Source of the DNA: Biomphalaria glabrata
Taxonomy: Eukaryota > Mollusca > Gastropoda > Planorbidae
Length of the DNA: 64,000 bases
Direction of reading: 5' to 3'
Assembly (NCBI RefSeq): GCF_947242115.1
Contig: NC_074716.1
Span: 48,382,213-48,446,212, forward strand
Each line of letters starts with the position of its first letter. The first letter of the stretch is position 1. Of this stretch, positions 47,001 to 56,201 are shown piece after piece. Made by a program: the position numbers and the translations under genes. The notes under the pieces were generated by a model that saw nothing but the letters and a program-made list of their open reading frames with translations, was not told the origin of the DNA and made no database searches.

Positions 47001-50000
47001 AACAATAAAAAGAAACTAAAGTAGACTTACTTCATTCAGACTTGGAACTCTATGGGACAGAAAGGTCTATTTCTGTGGCCTCAATTATTAATAAGGGTGT
47101 CTATATGTGGCCAGCACAACAGCCAACCATCCATGCATCCATCAAAGTGCTACAGCTCATGGAGGGCTCTGGCCTACTCTAGCATTTCTCTCCATTCTAA
47201 TCTATCCTGTGCTTTATGTCTCTATGGCCATTGTAGATCTGCATCTACATCATCAAACTAACATACTCGTGGTCTTTCTTTGGAGCGCCAACAACCAACC
47301 GTCTTTACTTTTCTCTAACTAATGTCAGGTTGGGTTTACACAGGAGTGCCAAAAAATCCCAAAATAAAAATCCCAGTATTTACTGGGATTTAAACCAGTA
47401 ACCCATTGGTTTGGAAGCAAAGCACTTTACCACTCAGCCACCAGCTTAATGATTCATTTGTTTCTAATTTATTTGTGTCTTTCTATATCAACTGAAATGT
47501 CTATTATCAACTGAAATGTCTATAACTTAATACGTAAATTAAAGTTTCCCTTTTTAGATCTTGCGATCTTTAGGGCATATGATATTAAGGTTATCTGTTC
47601 CTTTTACCAATGGTTAACGACAGAGTGTCATGTGGCCTGCACAATGATCAACTGCCTCTACTTTTCCCAACTAAAGTTCAGTATCTATTATAGTTGAATG
47701 GACTCAGGGGCACCCTTAAAATCCAGAAATTCAAAATCTCAGTCTTCACCAAGATTCGAAACCAGGGCCCTAGGTTCGGAAGCCAAGGGATTAACCTCTC
47801 AGGCACTGCAACCCAAATCTAGAATGCTGAAAAAAAATGCAGATGAATTTTTTATTTTTTTAATTATGAAAAAAAAAATAATTGCCAGGATCTCTTATTA
47901 TAAAAATTATAAAATAGATACGAAATTGGTAATAAAGAATACACAACCTATCTTACCTGCTCTACTATGATAATACTGTATTCTATGTTTTGTCTCTGAA
48001 GAAATGGATGCATGTGAATGAGAAATATTTTAAGATGCACTTCTCTATCCCTGAATGGAACAATGACAGCGACTTTATGTTTCGATCTGTTCAAATGATA
48101 AATTACAAATATGACTTTGATAAAATAGTAATTAAAAGAATAAAAAATAATTAAAAAAAGGTTTTATGGTACTTCATCAAAAATTACTATTTCATTTTTT
48201 TAAAACTCTCCAATCTGGTTTTAAAAATTCTTCAGTGATTTTATGTAGCACATCAACTGATGCTGTGTGCAGAGTCTCAATTGTCTGTATGTAAGACCAA
48301 AGTACAGCTAATAGAAAGAGGTTTTCTGGTACATGAACCCGTTTTTCAAACTAATTTAAAGACTAGGAATTTTTTTTGGGGATAGATTGTTTGAGTAAAG
48401 GGGTTACTAGTCATTTTATTGCCCAATAATTCTCTCATTTTAAGGTAAGTCGTTTTGGTAGGTTTGAAAGAGAGCCATTCTGAGTAAATAAAAATTATTT
48501 TTTTTTAAATTTATCAATAGTCTGCAATATAGTTGAATAGGCATAACAATATAAGTTGTACATTTAGTTTGACAATAAAAATTAGATTATTTATTTTAAT
48601 GTAAACAAGAGTTTCATTTATATACATTCTACGATTTTGAGTCATGAAATGTCAAGGGTGTTAATTAGTAGAAGTTGGGCCGTACACTTTTATTCATAAA
48701 TCACACGATGTTTACTTGGGCGGAACTCCTTGTTCATAACAAAGGACACATAACTAACAATAACTAAGGGCTATAACTCACATATATCAGGTATTAACAA
48801 AGGAGACAAAAAATATTATGCACTAATAAAAATGTTCTATAACCAAATATATTTATTTGTGTGTTCTCAGCACCATACTTGCAAGATGTGGGACTAAAGT
48901 GTCCACCAAGCTTGAGACTGTGTGACAGGTCCTCTCGTATCTCTTCATACTTAAGAATCAATCTGGTGTCTGCTTTAATTGGTCCTTCTGTAAACCATAA
49001 ATCATTTAATTTATTGTATCAAAATGTTTTGTAAAATGTTTTTAATGACAGACATTAAAAGTTTAGTATTATGTAACCCAATGTTTGTAAAATGTTTTAC
49101 AATTTTTGGATGTTCCTTCAGAGTTGAAAATATTCTTTTGTCTAGTCCAAACCTTCTGCATGATAACTGGGATGGCAGCAGTGGATAGGGTATGAACCCA
49201 GAACCACCAAGCCCACCTAACAACTGTCCAGTGCCCATTCAACATGGCCAGGCAGAATACATTATTAAATTACAAGCAATCTTAAAATAGTACTTTACTA
49301 AATCTCATTAAAAATAGGAGAGGGGGGCATGTTGGTGGTCATTGTGCTAGCTACATGACAACCTCATTATAACATTGGCCATAGAAATAGATGACCTTTA
49401 TATCTTTTGCCCTGAAAGGAGAGCCTTACTTTGTTTATGATTAGAGTTGCAGTTGTTTTTTTTAAATTAAATTTAAAGCTTTTAAGAACAGTATGGATTA
49501 GGGATTCTGATCTGATCTTGTATACAGTATACAATAGTCTGTTGATAACTTTTTGAATCTCATAATAATAGCATTTAACATACCCCAAAATGTATATGGA
49601 AAAACTACATCTTAATGTTTATGGTAATTACCACAGTTACCATTTAGGTAAAGGTCAAGGAAAACGCTATCTAGTAACAAAATACTTACTTGTAGTATCA
49701 TTCAATTCGTAAACACAGTTTTCAAGATGATGTGAAACTCTGAGATAAAATGCTTGTGACAGAGATCCTGCAAGTATTTTTATTAGTGGAAAATATTGAA
49801 ACAGCTGTCATGATTTGACGTAGATTAATGTGTTAACTTTCATGTCCAAATTTCAAATTATATAAAGATATTACAATTATATAAAGATACATGTCTGAAC
49901 ATTGTGCTAGTAAAAAAAGAGCTTTAAACAAACATGAATAAAGTTAGGCATAGCATGTGGAGAAAGAAGGCATTTTGGGCAGAGAATATGGGGAAAAAAG

Positions 50001-50559
50001 GCATGGTGGGCAGAACATGTGAAAAACAAAGGTATGGAGGGCATCTGGAGAAAGAAGACATGGTAGGCAAGGGAGGTAGAAGAGTTCTAATTATAAGTTG
50101 TAACTGGACATTTTACACTAATTTTAAATATGCCACTAAGCTCTGGTAGAAGAAATGAAAAAGTGGTTTTGTTAGGCATAACAACATTAAATTTTTCTTC
50201 ACCAGCTATACATATGTTTACTTCTCAGAGGAATGCACATTTGTTTTAATTTCTGTGCACTCTTATTCATCTCATGTGTAAAACATTCTGCCACTTTGTT
50301 TTATTTCTTATTATTTTATTGATGTATATGGTATATCTATTATATATAATAATGTATCATCATATAGCACATGGCATGATTTTACTATTTTAAAACTAAA
50401 TCCATTCTTACCTAGCTTTAATTTTGTATAATTACTGTTTTTCTGCAATGTGTAGATGAGAGAACTAATAAAACTGATCAAGAGGAAGACAGCAAATAAA
50501 CACAGCCACTGTTTTCTTTTGAACAGGCTAAGAAGCCAAAAAGTGCTTCCTTTCCCCAT
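44019..50559 (-). CDS. Beta-1,4-galactosyltransferase family enzyme, likely GalNAc transferase
   Basis: Coding exons: 50412-50559, 49690-49767, 48879-48987, 47957-48086, 46773-46960, 44732-44854, 44452-44544, 44019-44190. All are GT-AG, the phases agree, and the total is 346 residues. It is a type II Golgi membrane protein: cytosolic residues 1-16, signal anchor about 17-37 (WLCLFAVFLLISFISSLIY), then stem and GT7 catalytic domain. Visible are VAVIVPFRDRE and HPFLQRQNIEYSIIIVEQ (donor fold), FNRALLLNVGF, the metal site DVD at 187-189, HLSATID, FGG at 225-227, GWGGEDDD at 248-255, Met279 and His282 (the other metal ligands), and DGLNTLNY. Cysteines equivalent to the known disulfides are kept (Cys182/Cys201). 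Residue 224 before FGG is Ile, where bovine B4GALT1 has Tyr289. Ile or Leu there favours UDP-GalNAc, so a beta-1,4-GalNAc transferase acting on GlcNAc ends of glycoproteins is inferred. A 5' untranslated portion begins at 50599. Confidence 0.93.
44591..44640 (-). mobile_element. SINE family A, 3' module remnant
   Basis: Only the complement of the terminal module survives (TTTCCCTTTTATACCATGTG, GGCAGATGATGTAAAG). Intronic. Confidence 0.65.
44939..45222 (+). mobile_element. SINE family A, best-preserved plus-strand copy
   Basis: Complete from the head (GGAGGCGTAGTGGCTGAGCT, GTAAAGCGATTGGCTTCCGA, box B GGGGTTCGAATCCTGG), through GAAGACTGGAATTTTTAATT, CTCTGAGTCCACCCAGCTCT and TGTGCTGGCCAAATGACACC, to the end CACAAGGTCTGAAAGGGGAG. 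A good seed for the family consensus. It lies in the intron between exons 5 and 6 of the glycosyltransferase. Confidence 0.92.
45439..45623. mobile_element. hAT-type MITE, 185 bp
   Basis: Same family as 11127-11323: TAGTGTCTCCCAAACTATTT at the left, CACTAGGGTTTCGTGGAACA and CAGTTTGGGACACACTG at the right. Intronic. Confidence 0.65.
46383..46606 (-). mobile_element. SINE family A copy, diverged
   Basis: Complement of the modules: TTCCTTCAGACCTAGCAATC, TAAGCCTTACTTCCCCAAAG, AGGTGAACTCAGGGGAGTCC and a decayed head (AAGCCAAAGGCTTTACCTAT). Intronic. Confidence 0.75.
47040..47446 (-). mobile_element. SINE family A copy split by another repeat
   Basis: The 3' half (GACTTGGAACTCTATGGGAC… GTGGCCAGCACAACAGCCAA) is at 47040-47127 and the 5' half (TCTTTACTTTTCTCTAACTA… GGAAGCAAAGCACTTTACCA, CTCAGCCACC) at 47289-47446. 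The break falls inside the CAACCAACC motif, which is present on both sides of the insert and may be its target duplication (about CAACC/CAACCAACC). Intronic. Confidence 0.85.
47128..47288 (+). repeat. Repeat inserted in a SINE (family also at 31075-31210)
   Basis: GCTCATGGAGGGCTCTGGCC, TACTCTAGCA, CTCCATTCTAATCTATCCTG and TGCTTTATGTCTCTATGGCC match 31075-31210 in the opposite orientation. Being inside a SINE shows it moved after that SINE. Confidence 0.6.
47543..47814 (-). mobile_element. SINE family A copy, near complete
   Basis: Complement of 3' module (AGTTTCCCTTTTTAGATCTT), body (GTGTCATGTGGCCTGCACAA, GAATGGACTCAGGGGCACCC), link (AATCTCAGTCTTCACCAAGA), box B (TTCGAAACC) and head (GTTCGGAAGCCAAGGGATTA). 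Intronic. Confidence 0.87.
49040..49240 (-). mobile_element. SINE family B copy
   Basis: The minus strand shares with 56900-57085 the GGTTTGGACTAGACAAAAGA-type body, CAACTCTGAAGGAACATCCA and a tail AACATTTTACAAAC. The head is decayed. Distinct from family A by its body. Intronic, just upstream of exon 3. Confidence 0.7.
49329..49434 (+). mobile_element. SINE family A, 3' half
   Basis: GGTGGTCATTGTGCTAGCTA, CATGACAACCTCATTATAAC, AGAAATAGATGACCTTTATA and TGAAAGGAGAGCCTTAC. Front missing. Intronic. Confidence 0.75.
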
Positions 50560-51036
50560 TTCTGAAGAGCATATCTCAAACTTGGACAGTGACTAGGAAC
50601 TGAAAAAAATAAAATAACTAGCTGATTGTATAAATAAACCTGTCTATGTTTTTAAAAATGAAATATTTGAGTGAGTATGTAAGTTGTCCCCAATTTAAAC
50701 TCTATTAGCACTGTTTTTATCATTTCTATTAAGTTTTAAAGAAAATAAAGTTTAACATTATTATTTAAAATTTAATTTAAAAAAATAAATAATATGGCTG
50801 ACAAGCATAAACCGATTGGCTGCAAAAATGAGGTTCTGCAGTTCTTTTTCCAAAAGGAAACAGGAATTTTAAATTCAAGATTATATTCAAGTTTTATACA
50901 TTATGTTAGCTGGAACCTTTAGGCAACATGAAAATCTATAACATTTACATTACCCGCAAAGGCATTAAAGTGCATCAGAAAATACTAAGCATGAAGACTT
51001 GGTACTTTGAAGACAAATTATAATAACAGTGATAAA

Positions 51037-51165
51037 AAGTAAACTTTCCTTTTCAGATTGTGCAATCAACAAGGCACACGTTTCTATGGCTGAGGGTTAG
51101 TGATGTTTCTTGTGGCAAGCACATCAACTAGCCACCATTCCTTTCAAACTTATGTCAGGTAACAT
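51037..51165 (-). mobile_element. SINE family A, 3' part leading into a tandem repeat
   Basis: AGTAAACTTTCCTTTTCAGA and TGTGGCAAGCACATCAACTA correspond to the terminal and middle modules (minus strand). Then AACTTATGTCAGGTAAC (the body motif) becomes the unit of the array at 51128-51275. Confidence 0.7.
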
Positions 51166-51275
51166 TGGAATTATTCCTTTCAAACTTATGTCAGGTAAAA
51201 TTGGAATTATTCCTTTCAAACTTATGTCAGGTAACATTGGAATTATTCCTTTCAAACTTGTTTCAAGGAACATTG
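51128..51275. repeat. 36-bp tandem repeat born from a SINE body, about 4 units
   Basis: Unit GGAATTATTCCTTTCAAACT TATGTCAGGTAACATT, four times with minor changes. Its TATGTCAGGTAACATT part equals the SINE body region CTAATGTCAGGTACCCATT, so the array probably arose by local amplification in that SINE. Confidence 0.85.
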
Positions 51276-52268
51276 GCATTGGATGGAGAAAATGTAGAAC
51301 TACATCCTAATTCTGAATTTTGAAACAAAGTGATAAAGCACCACATCCTCAAATAATAGCATAAAAAATTATTAAATAAATTATATACAATGTTGATAAT
51401 GTGTAAAGTACAAGATGATGGGGTATTTTAAAAAATTGAAGAAATAAAACAGGACTTATCTATCGAATTGTTTTTCATACTAGCAAATATCAGATGCCTA
51501 ACTCAACCAAGAATATCAACAACTTAGTAGAGTATAGCCGACATAAATGTCTAGATTAACACACATATTTATGCAAAAAAATCTTTAAGGAACTTCTGTC
51601 TGTGTAAGATGAAGCTAGACAAAAATTATGCATATTCAGAAAACCTTTAATTATTAAGCTGGTTGAAAACTTTATTGAAATGGGATGAAAATATTAATCA
51701 AATGTGAAACCAAAATTTTGAAGCAATACAGGTATATATTTGAGGAGCGTATCAGAAATCATGCATGTATGTTATGAAAATTACATCTCAATTTTGTAGA
51801 GTTGCTGGTAAACTGTTTCAACCATACTGACATGTGATGTTCAGACTGTCCACCTTTTTTCCTCTTTCATCACTTCTCACTGTGTAGATCTACTGCTCCA
51901 TGGGCTTGTTTCTCCAGCTTTGACTTAACTTTTTTTGGAAAATGAAAAAAAAAGAAGGTTTCAAATTATTAAAACTATGCCTAGAGATTAACTAAATTTT
52001 AGAGCAGTGCTGAAAACAATTGTAATTGAAAAGAAATTGAATTTCTTATACAAATATTAGTTATAAAAAAGAGTTCTGGGTCATAGTTCAAACAGCAGAA
52101 GTGACAAGTCACACTCATATTTCATGATAGAAGATGAGTTTGGTCTTCTTTTATGAGTACAGGAAGATGTCTGTGGAATTGAATATTTCCCCTGAAAAGC
52201 TGACTGTATTTGAGACATGTATATTAGGCTTAATTCAACATGTTTAGGATTAGTTTTTTTTTCTTTGC

Positions 52269-52523
52269 CATAAGCTTTCCTGTTTAGACCTTGCAGTTCA
52301 TAACGTAAAGCTCATCAAGTCTACGAGAGAGCAGTTAATGAGAGAGTAGCATGTGGCTAGAACATGCAACCAATGGCCTTTACTTTGCCAAAAAACATTA
52401 GGTATCTATTAGAATTGGGTGGTCTCAGGGTTTGCATAATGGTTATAAAGTATAAATCCTCATTATAACAGTGATTTGAACTTGTGACCCCTTGTGGTTA
52501 ACCCCTCAGCATATCCAGCCCTT
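52269..52523 (-). mobile_element. SINE family A copy, diverged
   Basis: Complement of modules: GCTTTCCTGTTTAGACCTTG, GTAGCATGTGGCTAGAACAT, AATGGCCTTTACTTTGCCAA, GAATTGGGTGGTCTCAGGGT, and a head remnant (GTGGTTAACCCCTCAGC). Confidence 0.75.
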
Positions 52524-53149
52524 TATTTGTCAATACAAAAAACTAAAAAGCTCCACAAGGCGTGACATGTAAAAATGGGTTTGGAGCAATGAACACAAGT
52601 AAAGACAAAGACCCAACAAGAACTTGAAATGTATTTTTTTTTAACTTAACAAAACTGGACAAAAAGATGAAGCTAAAATACTATATGAAGCAACCGTTCT
52701 TTAAAGTTACTTTTTAATTCTACTTTTGAGACATCTGAATGGCAGACTAACTCCAACTTTAGCACAAATTTAATTTTATTTCATAATTACAATCAATCCT
52801 TCAAAAGTGAAGGTAATTATTTCCTATGTGTATCCATGTGTTAATCTAATCATGCATGTTAATAAGAGATTTAAACTCTGCTAAGTCATTATTTAGCAAT
52901 AATGTCATCATTAATGCATCATGAGATAATGATAGATTTAAAGTGAAAGGCTACATCTTTAGTTCAAGCCTTATTAGATATTAGCGCCATCACATCTTTG
53001 TATTGAGAAGCCTTAATCTTCTATTTTCAAAAGTATAAAGAAATTAAAAAAAAACATGCTATTTGACAAAGTGAACCTGACACCAAAATCTGTATCTGAA
53101 GCAGTAACAAGAACATACAATACGAAATTGTGCAATTAGACAGGCCTGC

Positions 53150-53316
53150 CTAAGATCAGAAGGCTAATTTCATCAAAATTACACCAGAAGGAGTATGACA
53201 TTGATGTTAAGGTTGTCAGTTAATGAGCAGGATACCATGTGGCCAGCACAATGACCAACCACTTTTACTTTCCCCAACTTAAGTCAGGAACCCATTAGAG
53301 ATGGGTGGACTCAGAT
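53150..53316 (-). mobile_element. SINE family A, partial
   Basis: TTAATGAGCAGGATACCATG, GGCCAGCACAATGACCAACC, TTTACTTTCCCCAACTTAAG and GATGGGTGGACTCAG are clear; the head is missing. Confidence 0.75.
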
Positions 53317-53896
53317 AAAGTTTATTACTGTATTGCATTTTAAATTAAGTAAATCTGTATTAGGAATCTAATCTAAAAATAACTGCAATAGTTTTAGGAT
53401 TTAAAATGAAGAATATATTTATTACTGAATTCTATTTTTAGAATCTTGATTTATATTGCTCTTATTATATATTATAGCTTATCTAATACAGACGTTACTT
53501 TTCTTCTATGTTGCCATTATTGTTTAGGTTTCTTAAAATTTTACATTTATTAGTGGTGGGTAGGTAGATTGACAATATAGATCTAGATACGGGTAGGATG
53601 TAGATATAATTATAGAGATCTATTAATTATTATTCTTTGAAAGAACGTCTGTAACTACTGTAAGATATAAGATAAGAAACACAGAAAGTTATGAGAAAGT
53701 AAAAAGATTAAAAAATAAAAGTTTACAATTTTATAGAGATCTAGAATCTATGTAGATTATGTATTTTTCAATGATAAAAATACACTGTTTAATGTAAATA
53801 AATAGTCCAGTATCAACAGCTTCTAGACTCTACTCTCTAGATTCTAAATCAAATTAAATCGCCATTCATTTATTTAGAACAACAAAAACAACTCAC

Positions 53897-53998
53897 CTTC
53901 TTCAGTTCTGCTACTTGATTTCGATCTACTTTCCAGTAGCCTAGTTCTACACAGATTCTAGCAGCGTACAATACGGAGTCTAGCAGACGATGTTCCAT
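53897..53998 (-). other. Candidate 5' exon with a 34-codon open start
   Basis: Minus-strand ATG in good context (AGAAATGG) opens 34 codons (MEHRLLDSVLYAARICVELG, then YWKVDRNQVAELKK) and ends exactly at a consensus donor AAG|GTGAGT. It lies 3.3 kb upstream of the acceptor at 50599 before the glycosyltransferase start, so it may be that gene's first exon. Joined to it, this frame would stop after FLVTVQV and act as an upstream reading frame. An alternative partner is an acceptor near 51925 followed by SKLEKQAHGAVDLHSEK and a stop. No protein family recognised; 34 open codons can occur by chance. Confidence 0.35.
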
Positions 53999-54406
53999 TT
54001 CTCACTTCACACGAAGTACACACTCTTGCTCTGAGAGGAGCAATTTTTTTAGGCCACTCACTCAGTCACTGGGGCATGTTAAACGTGTACCGTTAGTCTA
54101 CGTTAGAGATGGGTTATAAAAATAATGGTTGATGGGTGCGCTCCCTTGAACCACCTTTGGCTACTTTTTGTTTTACGTATACTGGTGAATGGGTGTACTC
54201 CCTTGACCCGTCTTTACAGTTTTCAATCTATGAGTGCTAATTACTAGTTATCATAAATTTTTAAAAATCTACTATTTTTACAAATGAGAGAAGATTGAAG
54301 CATAGTGTGTACAATTTTAAGTTCTTCTATCAAAAAAAATAATTTCTATAGTAGATCTAGATCTAAGTCATTCATATGTACTTTTTTTCTAATTTTGTAT
54401 TGAAAA

Positions 54407-54614
54407 GGTGGATTTTTAATTTCGAGATCTTTGGGCGCCTTTGAGTCCACCTAGCTCTGATGGGTACCTGACATTAGTTGAGGAAAAGTAAAGGCGGTTG
54501 GATGTTGTGCTGGCCACAAGATACCCTCATTAACAGTAGGCCACAGAAACAGATGACCTTTACATCATCTGCCCTACAGATCACAAGGTCTGAAAGAGGA
54601 ACTTTTTTTTTAAA
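54407..54614 (+). mobile_element. SINE family A copy, head missing
   Basis: TGGATTTTTAATTTCGAGAT, GCCTTTGAGTCCACCTAGCT, AAAGTAAAGGCGGTTGGATG, TGTGCTGGCCACAAGATACC, CATCATCTGCCCTACAGATC and AAGGTCTGAAAGAGGAACTT, ending in a T-run. Confidence 0.87.
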
Positions 54615-54914
54615 AAGGTGTTCACATTTGTATACAATTTCCCAGATTTTGTTATTAGAGCCATTTAGCATATTAACATTTGAGATAACCAATTCCAATC
54701 TCTTTTTTTTGTTATTTACTTATTGTTTTTAAAAAAGTTCTTTTATTTAAAGGTGATTTTAAAATTCTTGAAATTTAATTGAGTCTAATGCTACAAGCAA
54801 CTTGTAGAAACACAATTTTACATGCAGATATTTTGTTCTTGATGATTAAATTCTTGAGAAAGCTAAAAAGATTTTAACCATAAAAAAAACAACTTTATTT
54901 CACTACCAGTTTTA

Positions 54915-54992
54915 CAATATGATTTTACCATTACAGAGAAGATACAAGACACCAATCACAAAAACAGACACAATGACTTTTTGTTTACTTGG
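54915..54992 (+). mobile_element. LINE 3' fragment (CR1/L2-like family)
   Basis: GATTTTACCATTACAGAGAA GATACAAGACACCAATCAC matches the DFxILPSQKRYKTPM coding stretch of the copies at 11737 and 35979. Short and decayed. Confidence 0.6.
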
Positions 54993-55445
54993 AAATTGAA
55001 ACACTGAAAAAAATATTTTTTTTGTAGGTAGACCTATATTTAAAATTACTAGTATCAGTTCAGTTTACTAAAAAAAACAACATTTTTTTTGTTAGAGATC
55101 AGCACAACTCAAAACACAATAAGAATACAAAATATTTGTTTTAAAGATTTAATAACACAAACTCCAGTTGGTACATTATTTGAAACAGGAAAGTCATTGT
55201 ATATCTCCTACATTTGTTATACAGTCTTTGTGCCACTGCTACTATGTTACTACATATAGAGATTCAAGAATACAAGGTAACAACTTCACAAAAACACATA
55301 ATGAATTATATTTTATACATTTAAGCAGACTGGCTGTGATCAACATTAAACAAAATGTTTCTGAATTACTTCAAACATGGAAAGTAACATTTTTTTTAAT
55401 CGAATTTTAGTTATGAATAGGAGGGAAAAAATTAATTACCCAGAT

Positions 55446-55634
55446 CAGTGATGCCCAAGCTATGGCCTATGTTTGACCTTTAATGTAGGGCTCATTCATC
55501 CCCTCAAAGCTTATGACCACAGCAAAAGATAGCTTAAATGAAACTAAATGAATTTTTTTTTTCAGTGATGCATCTTGAGACATGTGTCTGAAATTTGCAT
55601 GGCCCTCAGGAGAAAAAAAGGTTGGACACCACTG
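55446..55634. mobile_element. hAT-type MITE, 189 bp
   Basis: CAGTGATGCCCAAGCTATGG at the left and GGTTGGACACCACTG at the right, the same style of ends as 4478-5144. No clear target duplication. Confidence 0.6.
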
Positions 55635-56201
55635 ATCTAAATGGCGTAGCATATTTCATAAATAACTTCTGGACACTGCCATTTTTAATGCTTCAAGAAT
55701 AAGACATATTAAGACATTTAAAAGTATATGTATCACAAACATTACATTAATAATGTTCAATGAACTGATGCAGCTAAATTTATGGTGAAGGGCTTTAACA
55801 ATTTTTTTTATTATTATTAAAATTTCATTAAAGCTTCATGTTAAAGTTAATATTTAGCATGAAACATCTATCTATTATTCAGCAATTATCTTAGTCCACA
55901 AATCAAGTGAAAACAAATTATGCCGCACTCCTCATTTCATTAGCATTGAGAAATCACATTTATTTTTTTAACAATAAGTAACATTTGAGTCCAAATATTG
56001 GGCAAGGAGTTTAAATTAGTTAAAATTCCTAGAAATTAAAAATAAAGACAGACTCTTAATGTATAGCCCCATTCTCTCACTGACATAACATTATGCAGGT
56101 GAACTGTTTCTAATTCATTGCTGTACACAGCAAACATACAATATGTAAACTTGTCAAAGTTATTTAATGGTGACATTATTGACACCAGACTAAAAAAACA
56201 C
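55635..56201 (-). other. Downstream region of the FAM162 gene
   Basis: Probable 3' UTR and flank on the minus strand. AT-rich, with several TTTATT (AATAAA complement) motifs. Nothing else recognised. Confidence 0.4.

Noticed and set aside
47052-47322. Two overlapping frames of about 70 codons
   Set aside because: They run across a SINE and its inserted repeat; non-coding.
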